This document shows, in pieces, positions 21,951 to 35,284 of a stretch of 64,000 bases of DNA (position 1 is its first letter; each line of letters starts with the position of its first letter). This DNA comes from Pterobdella sp. o SKG-2022 (taxonomy: Eukaryota; Annelida; Clitellata; Hirudinida; Piscicolidae). The notes under the pieces are model-generated. The model did no database searches. It saw nothing but the letters and a program-made list of their open reading frames with translations, and was not told the origin of the DNA. The position numbers and the translations under genes are program-made. The DNA lies in contig OZ038322.1 in the NCBI GenBank assembly GCA_964035795.1, positions 22,402,359-22,466,358 on the forward strand. The letters are read 5' to 3'.

Positions 21951-24900
21951 AGATTGTGTGGTAGTTGATGAACATTCAAAGATAGCTAATGTGTTGTACA
22001 TTATGGATTGAAGTTTATTTATGATTTGAAATCTAACATGATTCCATAGTTGATGAGATAAAGTACTGAAAACTAGATTTTTTAAAAATGGTTTATAAGT
22101 TTTACTTAATACTGAAATCTTCCAGTTACTTATTTTCAAATAAATAATTTAAATTTTGACTAACAATGGTAGAAACCATCAAACATTTTATTTCAATACA
22201 CCTTAATTAAACTGTAGAACCAGAAAACTTTTTGCTCTCTCAAAAAATATTTTAATCAAGAAACTAAAATTGAACTTATACTAGAATAAATCAGACCATT
22301 AAAATTATGGAAATTATTATTCCATTAATTGAAAAATGAATGTAAACTCAAACTTATTTGTGTCAAGAAAATCGCCTGATAATGATACTTCATTAATGCA
22401 AAGCTTAGACAATTTTAACAAACTAAAACCATTCATGTTTTAATTAGTTTTTAAATTATTGACATTCTGCTGTAAAGCATTAAAGAGTTACGACATTGAT
22501 CAATACTAGCAAGTAATAAAACATTGTAGGTGCCAACAAACCGATAGGCAGGGTCAGTTCTCACAACAAAGCTTTCAAATGATTGATTATAAGAGCTTGA
22601 AGGACGATTCAGCCTGTGCATAAACAATACTTGTTAAGATATAATGATCTATGCAAAATTTATCATCACTATAGCTACTGTTTGTGTTTAATGACTATTA
22701 ATATGTATTTTGAATAATTTATTAATATATTCATTGATTTATTAAAGCTATTTAATATTAGTTATTTAAATGACTTTTTTAGTTTCAATTTTTATGAAGA
22801 ATTTTTGATACATTTATTCTTAAAAGACTAAAATTTTTGATAAGTACAACCTTATCATAAATCATTATTAGTTGACTAATAATGATTTATGATAAGGTTG
22901 TACTTATCGAAAATTTTAGTTTTCTTTAAATAAATGTATCAAAAATCCCTCACAAAAATTGAAAATAAAGTAATTTAAATAATATAAAAAAGATACATAA
23001 GATGTCTCTAAAAAATATTAGTTATTAAAAACACAACAAAAAAGCTTATTAAACAAAACGTTCTATAATACTGAAGGTGCTATGTAAGACAAACGTTGAG
23101 CATGTGCAGTGGATTGTGGATGGACTGTTGGATACTCCTGTGTACAATGTCTCTCCACATGGACTGAACTTCAACCATCTGCCATCATATTAGCTACATT
23201 CAATCAATAAATCTAATCCTTTTTATAGCTTATTTTCCTTTACCAAGGGTTCAGAATTATTCATATTATTTCAAAGTTTCTTTTAGGTTTTATTAACAAA
23301 AAATTGTAGCAATATGACAAAAAAGTATTGAAACAGCCTCTATAAAAACATTAACATTTTTAAAACGTGTACTTATTATCCAAATGATATATTCATTCAT
23401 GATAAAGTTGCACTTAGAAAATAATTCTTTTAATTGTATATAGCTGAAAACTGTATAATTTTGATGTTTATATAAAAAATATATAAAATAAAAATCACAA
23501 TAAAATGGAACTTATAAATACAAAAAGTTATTGATATTCTCAACAAGACTTGATGAATATAATTTATATCTGAGGTTAAATAAATAAAAACACATGCTAT
23601 TATACACAAATGAAGATGAATCAGCTGACTGCTATGAACCTCAGGTTTACATACACATGGTAGCAGAATTTAAGAAGAGCAATGATTGGTGAACAAGCAC
23701 AAGAAAGCAACCTGACTCTCTCGTTCCTGACAGTGGTGCATATAAGTTGTGGTGTGTTCTCCTCATCCCAGTTCCACCTTGTGGGTTCAACAGTTATCAT
23801 TATTGTTTGAACTTCTTGTGAGAGTGAGATTAGGTGCTCCGTATGTAGAGTATAATCAATCAAGCTTATAGCTTTTAATAAGTATGCAATAGCTTGAGTG
23901 CTGTCTACCCCAGCTACTGGCACATGTACAGCAATATAATCTAATATGAATAGAAAATGATTGCGAGTTCACAATATTGTGATAGAGTTTGATTTCTGTC
24001 ACTTCAATTTTCTTGCTCTATTAAACATGACTTGCAGATATAAAATGAATTGTTTGTAAATAAACAAAATTCATTTAGCTGCATTCTTATTTGGTTATTT
24101 GCAGTCATGAAACATGTGCTGTGAAGTGGAAGCAAGGGCATGCTCCATCGAGCACTTTTTTGCTCCACAAATTTTTCCATGAATATCAAAAACAAAGCAA
24201 TGGCCCTCAGTCCCCAGCAGCTTTTGAATGGGCAGAGGGTGCTAAAAATTCCTGGGCTTTCTTCTTTTTTTCTTGTTCTTTTGGGAGGTCTTTTTCTTTT
24301 GGTAGTTATAATATTGGTTCACTAAATGGGAAGAGTATGGAGTTGTGTAAATTGTTGGTGAGAAGGGAGGTTGGTATTCGCTGCATCCAAGAAGTGAGAT
24401 GGAGAGGCATGGGTTCAAAGTTTGTAGGTAGCTCAGGTAGAAGGTTCAAACTATGGTGGTCTGGTAATGAAGATAAGATAGGTTGTGTAGGAATATTAGA
24501 GAGGATTTATGTATGAATGTTGTGGAAATAAATAGGATATCAGATAGGGTAATGGTAGTGGTAATTATTTTTGGTAAAAAGATAGTAAGAATTGTTTGCG
24601 CATATGCCCCACAATGTGGAAGAGCAATGAGTGAAAAGGAGAAGTTTTATGAGAAAATGGCAAGAGGGTGTGAAGTGGAAAATGCAAATGAAGTTTTGAT
24701 TTGCTTAGGAGACTTCAATGGACCTATTGGCAAAAAGGTTGATGGGTTTGAAGGTGTTCATGGAGGTTTCGGAATAGGCAAGAGAAACTTAGAGGGTAGA
24801 TTGCTTTTAGAATTTTGTGTTGAAAAGGATTTGTGTGTGGGTAAAAGTTGGTTCAAAAAAAAGGATAGTAAAAAGGTAACTTTTAATGGGGGGCGTAGTG

Positions 24901-27900
24901 GGAAAGAGATTTACTTTGTGTTGATGAAGAAGAGACAGAGGAAGTTTCTAATGGATGTAAGGGTAATTGGAGGTGAGCTTCAGCATAAGCTCCTGAAGGT
25001 AGTCTTAAACAGAAGGTGGCTTAAAAATGCCCGAAGTAGCTGTGCTAAAAAGGAATATTGCACAAAAGTGTGGAAACTTTTGAACGAAGATATCAAAACA
25101 AAATTTTCAGAAAAAATGGAGGTTTTGTATGAGAAATGCGATGAACAAAATGCATGATTTAAATATAAGTCTTCCGTTCTTAAAGCTGCTGAAGAGGTGT
25201 GTGGTACGAGTAAAGGTAGGCCTCAGCACGGTGAAACTTGGTGGTGGAATCAGAATGTGCAAAAAGCCATCTCAGAAAAGAGAAAAAGTTTTCAGAGATG
25301 GAAGCAACTTTCATCGACTGAAAATAAATCTTGCTATCTCTCTGACAAAAAGAAAGCCAAGAGAGCTGTTGCTGAGGCAAGGAGGAATGAGGCGGTGAAA
25401 GAGATGGAGGAGATACGGAATGACAGAAATGTCGTATTCCGTAGAATGAGAATGATGAAGAAAGAAGCAAACGACTTAGCAGGTAATAATTGCATTAAAG
25501 ACGAAAATGGGAAGATTGTATTTGCCGAGAATGGTCGGAAGAGTGTGGAAGAAGCACATGGAGGCCATCATGAATGAGGAGAATCCAAGGGATGGGATGG
25601 TGAATTTAGAAGTGGTTGAAGGTCCCATGGAACCATTTGCTATGAACGAAGTGGAAAGAGCGCTAGGAATCATGAAGAATGGCAAGATCAGTGGTCCAAC
25701 TGGAATTGACAAGGAGCACCTAGCTGCTTCTCCACATGGTAAGCAAGTTATTTTGCAAATAGCAAATGAAATCCTCAATGGAATGAATATGCCTCATGAC
25801 TGGAAAATGAGTACAGTTGTTCCCATTTATAAGAAGAAAGGTAGCGTTATGGACTGTGCGAGCTATCGAGGTGTAAAGCTTTTAGAGCATGGTATGAAAG
25901 TTGTAGAAAGGTTGCTGGAGAAAAGGTTAAGAAGATCAGTAAAAGTTGACCAAATGCAATTTGGTTTTATGCCTGGCAAAAGCACAGTGGACGCAATTTT
26001 TATTCTTAGGAGAATGCAGGAAAGATACCTTAAGAATAGGAAGCTTTTTATCTGTTTTGTTGATTTGGAGAAGGCTTTTGATCGGGTACCAAGAAAGGTA
26101 ATTGAATGGGCGCTGAGAAAGAAGTTGGTACCGGAAAGGTTGGTTCAGGCAGTAATGTCGACGTACAAAAGAGCAAAAACGCGGGTTAAGGTTGGAGGTG
26201 GACATTCAGAAGAATTTGATGTTGGTGTAGGTATCCATCAAGGATCAGTTCTCTCGCAGTTTTTGTTTTCAATAAGGCTAGACGTATTGTCGGAAGACGG
26301 AAGAAAAGGTGCTTTATATGAACTGCTTTTTGCAGATGATTTGGTTTTGATGGCAGAGACTATGGAAGAAATAGAAGCACAATTCATCCGTTGGAAGACA
26401 GCCTTTGAAGGGAAAGGATTGAAGGTTAATCTGGGGAAGGCAAAGGTCATGGACAGTAGTGGTGGGATTGTTGTCTTGGCTAAGATTGATCCATGTGGTG
26501 TGTGTAATAAGAGGGATAAGGTAAATTGTGTGAGGTGCATGACATATAAGAAGTGGATTCATGCCCAGTGTGCTAGGGTAAAGAGAGTTTCTCGTAGGAT
26601 AAATGGAAATTTTGAATGTAGGGTTTGTATGAATGGTGCAAAGATGGAATGTAAGAATGCTTCAAATGGTTGTTTACGTGAGTTGGAGAGAGTAAATAGT
26701 TATTGTTATTTAGGAGACAATGTTCTATTGCTATTTTGTACTACTTGCATGTCTCATAATGCTTATCCCCCTCTAAATAGTTCAACCTTCATAACAACCT
26801 TCTATACCAACCATCATTTCCACCAAAATAATGGATAAATACATCATCCAGTTGAATAGCACTGACATGGGTCGATCTCAAGTTTTTGCCTACATTTTTA
26901 CTTTAGAACAGCAAATTTTCACCCATTATCCAAACAACTAAACAATACCTGTATATACGATCATGCACTCCAATCAAAAGAGATTTCTTGGTGGGATGGA
27001 ATGTGATAGATGAGATAGATCGGATTTCAGGATATAACCATTTGTTGTGACATCCATTCTGTTAGATAATGGTGGAGGTAAGTGTAGTACAGATGATAAT
27101 GGGTGTAGGAATATTGTTAGTAAACATAAAAAGGAGTGATGAGTAAAGTGAAAATAATAATTTCTCTAAAAACTTGTTTTGTTAAATAAAATGAAGATTA
27201 TTAGATTTAATGAGTTAAAACATTAACAACGAACAGAAATATCCCAAATGAAGACATGGCCTCCAAGACATCCTGAAGCCAGAAGATTACTAAAGGTGGG
27301 GTGGAAGCAGATAGTCCATGGAGTGCGAGGATGCCCTTCCAATACTCTCAGGCATTTGCCTAGTACAGAAAAAAAAGGTTTATTGAACTAAACCAGGCTT
27401 ATATTTTATCAAGCTGTTAGTCAAAAAAACAGACATAAAATGATGATGATGATAATCAATATTGATAATTTCATTTATAATCTGTTTCTTTCTATGAGAT
27501 AAAATTTTTTTGGCAAATGATGAAAATTAGAATTGATTTAACTAAAAACAATATGATGAAACTAAACACAATGGTTCACAATTATTTAATTCATGAAACT
27601 TTTTAATTTGATATTAAATCATTTCCAGGTCAAAAATGATGATATAAAAAATAAACAATTTTTTCTTCATATATTTCAAATATAAAATTAATCATAGTTA
27701 TTTTTACAGTTATTTCATATAAAATATTTTCTCACCTGTAGCAATTTCTGTGATGCGAATGGTGTGGTTTCCATGCCCTGAAGCTATGTACTTGCTGTTA
27801 CAAATAGAAAAAATTTAATTATAAAAGCATCCAATGTTATAAATACATTGAAATAATAATAAAAAAAGAAAGTCATTTACCCATCATGGCTGAAATCCAA

Positions 27901-28397
27901 AACCATGGTCGATCTGGTCTGAGCATTAGGACATAGTTCCTGGTTGGGCAACACCATTTGTATGAGAATATTTTGAGTGAAATATATTTTTTTGTATATA
28001 TAGTTTAAAAATTAGGTAATGTTTAATTTAAAAAGACATGTAGTATGATAAAATTGTTCTTTATTTATTATCTTAAAAATTTTTAATGATTGAAAAAATA
28101 AAAATTTCCCATATAATACTTACTATTTACATTATGAAAAACATAATGCGAAAAAGAACAAAGACTTTCAAAAAAATTTGAAACCCATATTTATTTAGAA
28201 ACATTATTTTTCGAAAAAAAAACAAAATTATACTCTAATTCGCTACAAAACCCTCACGAAAACCGAACCTTGTATGTGTTTGGTTGTGCGGCTTTATCTT
28301 CCAGATAGAGGCCTAAATCTCTTTTTGTTGAATTTTCTTTTGTCCCTTGTGTTTCTCTATTCCGAATAGTTAAATAAATATTAGAATCGGAGTTCAT
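16803..28397 (-). CDS. AMBRA1: AMBRA1 orthologue (WD40 autophagy and ubiquitin-ligase receptor)
   Basis: AMBRA1 is a WD40 scaffold that promotes Beclin-1-dependent autophagy and acts as a CUL4-DDB1 substrate receptor. The first exon (28397-28269) starts [15 protein letters not shown]. Then 27939-27881, 27794-27736 ([14 protein letters not shown]) and 27359-27235 ([29 protein letters not shown]) form the N-terminal propeller, followed by 27058-26949, 23777-23712 ([11 protein letters not shown]), 23178-23095, 22613-22542, 21885-21472 and a giant exon 21348-18773. That exon (about 859 codons) is Ser/Thr/Asn-rich with acidic runs and corresponds to the long disordered middle of AMBRA1. The C-terminal propeller half follows: 18647-18570, 18223-18168, 17814-17691 ([14 protein letters not shown]), 17504-17404 ([16 protein letters not shown]) and 17014-16803 ([20 protein letters not shown]). 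The 3' end is uncertain (see 15950-16239). At least about 1,480 residues against 1,298 in human. The split-propeller arrangement is preserved. Confidence 0.9.
18288..18354 (-). repeat. Short interspersed repeat, family R3, copy 1
   Basis: A block of about 65 bases in an AMBRA1 intron (ATTATACTGCTGTACATGTGCCAG, TTACTGG, TTATTGATACTACT) has an equivalent at 54698-54765 in the same orientation and at about 23883-23945 in the opposite one. In the reverse orientation it contains a T-arm-like TTTCAAGCCC in one copy, so it may be a SINE fragment. I could not define its ends. Confidence 0.5.
21890..21945. repeat. (GT)n microsatellite abutting an AMBRA1 splice acceptor
   Basis: About 27 uninterrupted GT units. 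On the coding (minus) strand it reads (AC)n followed almost directly by AAACAG and the exon starting at 21885. The pre-mRNA therefore has a CA repeat where a polypyrimidine tract would normally sit. Confidence 0.9.
22799..22953. repeat. Palindromic MITE-like element, intact copy
   Basis: Arms of about 70 bases (22799-22870 and 22878-22953) are nearly perfect reverse complements around a short TTAGTTGACTAA centre. They contain TTGATACATTTATT, AAAATTTTTGATAAGTACAACC and TTATCATAAATCATTA. It lies in an AMBRA1 intron. This is the clearest copy of the family, with isolated half-copies at 9.9, 17.9, 30.1, 34.3 and 40.3 kb. Confidence 0.8.
23200..23262 (-). mobile_element. Solo LINE 3' tail
   Basis: TTTTTATAGC.CATTTTCCTTTACCAAGG matches the 3' end of the antisense LINE at 50.47-52.6 kb, next to the same (TCAA)n-type tail. 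It is a severely 5'-truncated insertion of about 60 bases, in an AMBRA1 intron. Confidence 0.6.
23883..23945 (+). repeat. Short interspersed repeat, family R3, copy 2
   Basis: GAGTGCTGTCTACCCCAGCTACTGGCACATGTACAGCAATATAATC is the reverse-orientation relative of the blocks at 18.3 and 54.7 kb. It lies just beyond the AMBRA1 exon at 23712-23777. Confidence 0.5.
24240..26838 (+). mobile_element. APE-type non-LTR retrotransposon (LINE), frameshifted, in an AMBRA1 intron
   Basis: Coding blocks in order: an endonuclease start ([19 protein letters not shown]) from about 24305 and its continuation 24483-25157 ([26 protein letters not shown]). A linker follows in two frames (about 25129-25577), then reverse transcriptase 25507-26838. 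The RT carries [50 protein letters not shown] and the catalytic [13 protein letters not shown] Cys-rich finger ([15 protein letters not shown]) follows. The endonuclease active-site loop and FADD box are present, but frame changes near 24.48, 25.15 and 25.5 kb, and loss of the usual 'SPLLF' wording, make it inactive. Clade is uncertain (RTE/I-like endonuclease and finger). It lies antisense to AMBRA1 between the exons at 23777 and 26949. Confidence 0.85.
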
Positions 28398-29293
28398 CTT
28401 AGAAACAGCAATTTCGAGAAAAACAGACAAAATGGCTGGCGATGAAACTTAAAAAAACTATTTTTGTATGTTTGATTTAAAGAGTTTATGTTTTTATTGA
28501 ATTATAGAATGCTCCAAAAAACACATCCGAATGTAGCATAATTAGACGCCTTTTAATATACGTTGGAACATCATCTTAAGTCCGTTTTTAAGATTAATTC
28601 AAGGAAAAGATTACAATTAAGTTGGAACATAAATTCTATGTTGAAAAATAAAGTTTCATGTAATTTTTTAAAAATGTTTTAATGGTATTTCGATTTTTCA
28701 AATTTATAAAGCTTAAATCATTTCAATTCGCAATATAAATATAATTTTTTAGGTAATTCATTTATTGAAATATATTTAAATGATTTTTTTCATAAAGTTG
28801 TCAACCAAGTCTAGAAATATTTTTTCTTCATTATACATTTTAGATTTTTATGATACTCATCATAAAATTGAAGTTAATGTCCAAGTTTATATCTAGTATT
28901 ATTTATTTCACAGAGTTATGCTTTAAACAAATCGATAAAAAAAACGGTTTAGGAACTGCTGGTTATAGTTATTTTTAATTGAAAAATGATGTTAACTACC
29001 TAGATAACTTTACATCTAAAAGGTTAAACGTAGAATTGTCTATTCTTTAAGAAAATGTATTTAGCATTCAAATATGCCTAAATATTTATAAATGATTTTT
29101 GTTGCCATAGTCATATTCGAAAACGAATTGACGAATAAACTTTAAAAAATAATAAAGACACTCCAAAGGTTTATTTCACAGTGATATAGTTGAAATTCAA
29201 AATATGTAAAAAAAAGCAAAAATACTTACAATTGAAAAATCCTAAAATTAACAATTCTAATTTAAGAAATTAAAAACTAGGTATCAATCTTAA

Positions 29294-29638
29294 TCAACTG
29301 TGAACCTTCCTACGGGTAACGCCGGTCACTTCTTTCACATCATCGTTTCCTTCCCAACTCTTTTCTTTCACCGCCTCAACTTTCAAGTGTGTTGGCTTGC
29401 TATAAAACTTGCCAATCACCCCATCAAACACACCAGAGAACAGAAAGGTTCCCCCGAACACAAGAAGACTCCCAATCCAATGTTGGGAAGTAAAGGGATT
29501 CGAGAAGTACACGATGGAGAACAACAACGATGCAAACTTCCTCAACGTAACTACCAGGGTAACTGTCAGAGATGCACACTCTGTTGTCAGGATGAACACC
29601 GATCTTATACACACATACCTGAGGTTGAATGGTTTTAG

Positions 29639-29669
<31 letters not shown>

Positions 29670-32600
29670 TTACAAAATCGTATCATGAAATATCATAAAA
29701 CTCGATGATATAAAAAATTTTGAAATAAAATTATTGAAATAAATTTAAAAAAAAGTTACATTCTTATTTATAAAAAATGAATTGAAAACTGGGTCTTCCG
29801 TTTTAAAAATTTAAAAACATCGTCAATTTTCGTGAAAAAAAGCTACGATCTAATTTGATTAACTGATTGAAGACATACACAACGCATCAAATTTGAAAAC
29901 CGATGCACTTACTGAGTGACCATATTTCCAATAATGTAGCACCATTGCTTGGGTATAGGAATCAATCCAGGTATCAACGCTTCTGTCATTGTATGTGTTT
30001 ATAGTACAATTCAATTAATATTTTTAGAGACAGCTTATGTATCTATTTTATTCAAATTTTTTTGTTTTAAACTTTATAATGAAGTATTTTTAGATAAGCA
30101 ATAACGATATTTTCGATAAGTACAACCTTATCATTATTCATTAGTGAAACTTATGTAAATTTTCATATATATATATATATATATATATCTGAAAATAGGT
30201 AAATTATTCAATATAAAAATGTAAAAAGTTAATTTATGGTTTAGGATCGATTAACAAATAAATTTACCTGATTGGTTGAAAATATAGAAGTGATGAAGAA
30301 GATCTTTATAAAAGAGCAAGAAAAACGGAAGAGGAAGAGCATGCTGTCAGAATAAAGTTTTCAACTCTTCAATTTAAATGCGCAACAATCAATCGGGAAT
30401 AATTATGAGTTCAAAAATAACTATAAATTTACAGATTAGTATTACACAAAATAGTACTATTCAGTTATGAAGTATTTTTATAATATATAAAATATTAGTC
30501 TATTGAACCATGTGCTACATTCAAGAAATCAGAATATAAAACTGACTTAGTTATTTATTTAATAAAAATTATTATAACTAATAAGAAAAAATAATATTGA
30601 AAAAAATGAATAAAAATTATGATTTTAAACATTATATTACAACAATGATTATACTAAAAAATCAAAAAACAATAATGTAAATGATAAAAAAATACTAAAA
30701 ACGGTGAGAATACTAAACCGACATTATAAAAGAGGGCTTCTGAGGCATGTTTTCCATACCGCTTATACACCTTCTCCTGGTACAATCCCATCAGAGCAGA
30801 CAGGAACAGTGCTACAGTCAAGATGGCTATCCCTGTGTAGAGTAGTTGTGTTTTATAATGGATTTGAATGTAATAGTTATTTATGAAGATATATTACAAG
30901 TTTTGTTCTAAGATTATTAAGGAATACTTTAAATATTTATCATAATGTACCAATATTGTGGAGAATCAATTATTTGATAAAAAAAATGAAAACTCTATGA
31001 AATAGTTGTATATTGTGGTACAAATTTTTTATATAACCAATTATACAACATAAAAATCATAATACTAGTTTCTTTTAAAAAAGTTCTTACCAAACAACCA
31101 ATGTAGAAAGCTTTCGTTAGATTCACTATTCAAGTCCTATATGTATTGAATTAATATGTATTATGTAATGGTTATAAAGGCATTCAAAATGTCTCAAATG
31201 TTTTTGTTTCTTCTATATGAATATATCTTTACTTTTTTCATCAATATAATACAAAATTAGAAAATTTTATTAATATAAAAAAAATCTGTAACACTTTGAA
31301 GTATTTTTAACATAAATAAAAAAATTTGTTCAAAATGAATTTATTGCTACGTTTTTAGCGCAGATACCACTAATCATTCTCATCATTGATAAAGTCACAC
31401 AACCCAACCTTATCTTGTACTGAGGCTAGAGTAGCCAGACATAAACCCACTGTTATCATGATCACTGATATGTATTTTGAAGGGTGGTAGCTGGTTTGAA
31501 TAATGAATAAGTTTAGTATATAAGATTCTGAAAAAAATTTAATTTTTGTAGAACTTTAAAATATGGGAGTTTTCGAATATGTCAAGAAGAACTATAATTA
31601 TGTTCAAACTAGTGAAGCATTAGTTTCTAATGTTTCATAATCAGACAGAGCTTATCCGAAATAAAGCTTTTTTCAACTAATAAATTTCATTTATAGATTT
31701 CAAAAACTGTTGGAACACTTTTGATAACCATTAGTTAATTCTTAAAGAAGCATTTGTAATGAATTTATGAAACAAAAACCTATCGAATAAAAACAATGGA
31801 ATTTTTCAAAATATTTATTTAAATAACTAATTTTTAAAAAAATAATTCTATGGCAAATAATAAAATTAAATGAATTTGATATTTCAATGAAATGCTGTAA
31901 AAGGATATTTTCATAATTACTACCAATTTATCATAAAAGAACCTTTTTTTCATAAGTAGAACACCAAGAGTTAAGTTTGCCATCAGAGATCCCTATAAGA
32001 ATGATTATGAAGTCTATTAACATTATCCTTTATCTTTTAGCATAAGACTCAGTAATAAGGCTTCTCTCACTGATCTGAAGATAAGATGGAGGGGCATGGA
32101 GATATGGAATTTGAATGCTAGATTGTTCACCACACTCGTCACAAAGAATAAAAACACCATCAACATGTAAGCACTGTTGGATTCATATTCATATATTCTA
32201 TATCAACTTAATTAGAGTATGTGGGAATTTTAGTTCAGTAATTTAATAATTGATTAGGGAGTTAAGCATAAACTGCTTGTTGATTTTTTTATAATTGATT
32301 ATTATTTTGATTAAAAAAAAATGACATTATAAGTTAGCATACTGACAAATTATATTTATAACATCACTTACATAATAGACCAAATGAAAAATTCAAAAAT
32401 AAATATTAGGATATACATATTTAACTCAAGTAATGGAACATGAGCAGCATTATGATTTCAACAGAAAATAGGCAGATAAAAACATAATAAACATAAGATA
32501 CCTAATTGGAATAGCTCGTTTGGCTGTTCCAAATTTTGTAGTGCAAATGAAACCTTCTACAGCTAAGAATAAGAACTGTGTAAAAGTAGCCATGGTGCCT

Positions 32601-32839
32601 GATGATGGAGTCTCTCTATTTTTAAGTTTTTAAACATTTATATCATGATTTAGGAAAATTTTGGTTAAAGTTTAGAAAAACTTTAATTTGACTTTGTTAA
32701 TTAGAAAAATTTTATGCAAAGATTTCGTATTGAATTTTTTACACAATAAAACTAAAACAAACCTAACAAGCAATTCCAAAAAAACAACATTACTACAACA
32801 ACCCACAAACACTAATATAATGGATATAACTGGGACCAT
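29294..32839 (-). CDS. SLC35B4: SLC35B4 UDP-xylose/UDP-GlcNAc transporter, nine exons
   Basis: This is a nucleotide-sugar antiporter of the Golgi/ER membrane supplying UDP-xylose and UDP-GlcNAc for glycosylation. Exons as read: 32839-32763 (MVPVISIILVFVGCCSNVVF), 32615-32502 (TFTQFLFLAVEGF), 32174-32071 (VVNNLAFKFHISMPLHLIFRS), 31992-31943, 31490-about 31400, 30832-30723 (LYQEKVYKRYGKHASEALFY), 30343-30268 (HALPLPFFLL), 29982-29913 (IPGLIPIPKQWCYI) and 29618-29294. The last exon has YVCIRSVFILTTECASLTVT and LVVTLRKFASLLFSIVYF, close to the human protein, then an extended Lys-rich tail ending RRKVHS. Total about 320-330 residues, the family's usual length (331 in human), with the expected hydrophobic segments. 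Donors at 31943, 30723 and about 31400 are weak. The start lies 4.4 kb upstream of the AMBRA1 start on the same strand; its stop is 0.9 kb from it. Confidence 0.93.
29638..29667. repeat. (AT)n tract at an SLC35B4 acceptor
   Basis: About 14 TA units in the intron just upstream (on the minus strand) of the last SLC35B4 exon (from 29618). A similar tract lies at 30165-30188 in the neighbouring intron. Confidence 0.85.
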
Positions 32840-33326
32840 AATTACTGTCTATTTTCACTGTTTTAATATACCTATCAAAATAAAAAGTAACAAAAATAAT
32901 ACATGTTCTTCAAAAACAACTAGTTTGTGTGTAAAATATACTTAAAAGAACAATTTTCGAAATTTTTTCCAATTTAACATCTAGTTCACATTTAAATGCT
33001 ATATCTGCCACGATATATTACAAACACTTGTGATTTAATCCGTCACTTCATTAACTGAACCAATCAAATTAAATTTTTTTCAAAACTTGAAAACGAAAAA
33101 GAATTTTTATGAAACTTTTTTAGATATTAACGTGTATATTATCATTATGGATATTTTTTTTGAGTTTAATATTCATTTTTGAAAGGTAGTGTCTTTTTCT
33201 CATACTCATCTTGAACGGGTGATGATATCTCTCACCGATGTTCACTAAAATGGTTTACTAAATTTAATTGGAAAAGACAGACCCTTCTTCAGCCAAAACA
33301 GGTCCAAACGTTTGAAATGGCTACAC

Positions 33327-33434
33327 TTATTTTTTTGTCTTTTGAGCTGCCTGCTTGATTTTCAAGCTGCTGTTTGCTTTTTTTTCTTCAGGTATCTTCA
33401 CTCCCTCTTTGATAGCGTTTTCCATTGAAATCGA
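33327..33434 (-). other. Candidate small terminal exon, unknown
   Basis: After CTTTTAG the minus strand is open for 36 codons (from SISMENAIKEGVKIPEE to ...QAAQKTKK and TAA), Lys-rich. A (CA)n tract lies directly upstream on that strand, as at the AMBRA1 acceptor near 21885. No upstream exon was found. Such a short Lys-rich frame could be chance. Confidence 0.22.
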
Positions 33435-33436
33435 CT

Positions 33437-33440
<4 letters not shown>

Positions 33441-33533
<93 letters not shown>

Positions 33534-33541
33534 GTGTGTGT
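33441..33541. repeat. (GT)n microsatellite, about 100 bp
   Basis: About 45-50 GT units with one late interruption (GTTGTG), followed by a GC-rich GTGCGCGCGCC. It is the longest simple repeat in the window and lies upstream of SLC35B4. Confidence 0.95.
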
Positions 33542-34539
33542 TTGTAAGTGCGCGCGCCATCTGTCGAGTTTTATCTTTTTTTTTCTTTTTTAAGTGTTTC
33601 TAGTCATGACCCATTGCTTTAGCTTTTTCTAGAATCTTTGTCTTATAAAAATTCATAGTTTTTAATGATGAATAATCACATTGGAACTCTGAAAAATAGC
33701 CAAAACAAGTCAATAAATAGATTAAGGAAAAAAAATCAATTAAATTTTATAAATCATCATTGTAAGCACGAAAGATGTTTGAAGCAGAAGATTGAAAAAA
33801 TTCTCAATTTCAAAAGTTTTTTCCACAAAACTCAAATATTCTTTTTATATGACAACCTTTTATATTCATTCACTGCTCCTTCAACAAGCCTTTCAACACG
33901 TGACTCTCCTAAATTTTTTGACTGCTTATACAAAAAAGTCTTTGTTTATAAAATTATCAAATCAATCCTATATTATATGAATTTAAAATTTTTAAACGAT
34001 TTCTATAATGAGGTCCAACTTTTGTCTTCACAGAACGTTTAGTTATAGATCGTTCCCAGAATGATTGATTTCATGACAGTCATTCGGTCATTGATGAATC
34101 AGGCTTTCCTCGGTTGAAGATCTCATCAGATTCAACTTTATATTTATCAAATTATTGCGATATTTTTTATCATCATGATATTTATTCAATCGCTTTTTTG
34201 GTCTGGCTTCAAATTTTTATACTCAATTTGCTAATTTTTTTATTAAAAATTGACAAAACACAAGTATTTTTATGAAGCACAAGATCCTTCATGCGCATCT
34301 TACAGTATCAAGTAGGCTAACGTTTTATGATAAGACTATACTTATTGAAAATTAATAATAATAATAATATTAATAATTTACGAGGTTTATTATAGTGATG
34401 TTTAACCCAGAGAGTTTCAAGATCACTTGATATTTGTAAAATATTCTATTATAATAATAGGTTATAACATCTTAATATTTTTTAAAAAACTAGTTTTCAG
34501 CTTCTTTCCAAAGTTCTTGTTCACCTTTCTCAAAGAAAA

Positions 34540-35022
34540 AAACCATATAGCTTCAGTTTTGCATCTATTGATTGAGTTTAAGACTATTGGATTCTATCCA
34601 GACTGCCATCTCATCGACACAGTCAGACAATCTGTTATGCAATTGCTCAGTTTCACCAGGGACACAGCTAGAATACAATTGTGTGTTATCTGCATAATGG
34701 TGAAAACTCAAGTTATGTCTTTGTGCAATTGTTTCTAGATCACTAGATTACAGATTAAATAAGAGCGGGCCGATTACAGAACCTTGTGGCACACCAGTGT
34801 GGAGATGAAATAAATTAGCCCTAACACTATTATTAGTAATATAATAACACCTATTATTTAAATAGCTCTTATACCATTCTAAGACTAAACCCTTAAAACT
34901 GAATTTTGAATATAGCTTATTTATTAAAATATTATGATTAACTAAATCGAAGGCAGAGGAAAGATCCAACAATATCAAAAGACTAAACCTACCTTCATCA
35001 GCTGCTTTTAAAATATCCATAT
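34540..35022 (-). mobile_element. CR1/L2-type LINE reverse transcriptase remnant
   Basis: On the minus strand from 35022: a 90-codon stretch with DLSSAFDLVNHNIL, a WYKSYLNNR block and TGVPQGSVIGPLLF. A stop and frame change follow. Downstream, HHYADNTQLYS (the YADD box altered to YADN) and a QLHNRLSDCVDEMAVW block can be read. These are RT motifs of the jockey/CR1/L2 group, different from the LINEs at 24 and 51 kb. The catalytic box is damaged and both ends are missing. Confidence 0.85.
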
Positions 35023-35284
35023 GAAATTATAGCTTTTACTTTGAATAAATGTATGAATCTTCAAATGATGTTTTCAAAGTTTAATTATTATCAAGTAAAG
35101 TTTAAAATTGTTTAATAAATTTCATTCCTTTTCAAAAAAATAAATACCTCAACTTTTTGAAAACAGTATTTAACTTTCGATAAGTTGAGGCTATTCTATA
35201 ACATCATTATTATCGGTATCGGTGCTTTTTATATAATTAATATAAACATTTTTCATTCTCATTATAGGGTTTTTCAATTCAATT

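Noticed and set aside
21489..22011. Plus-strand frames opposite AMBRA1, including a poly-Val/Cys run over the GT repeat
   Set aside because: These are the antisense of real AMBRA1 exons and of the microsatellite.
29300..29708. Plus-strand frames opposite the last SLC35B4 exon
   Set aside because: The minus strand has the conserved transporter sequence; these are shadows.
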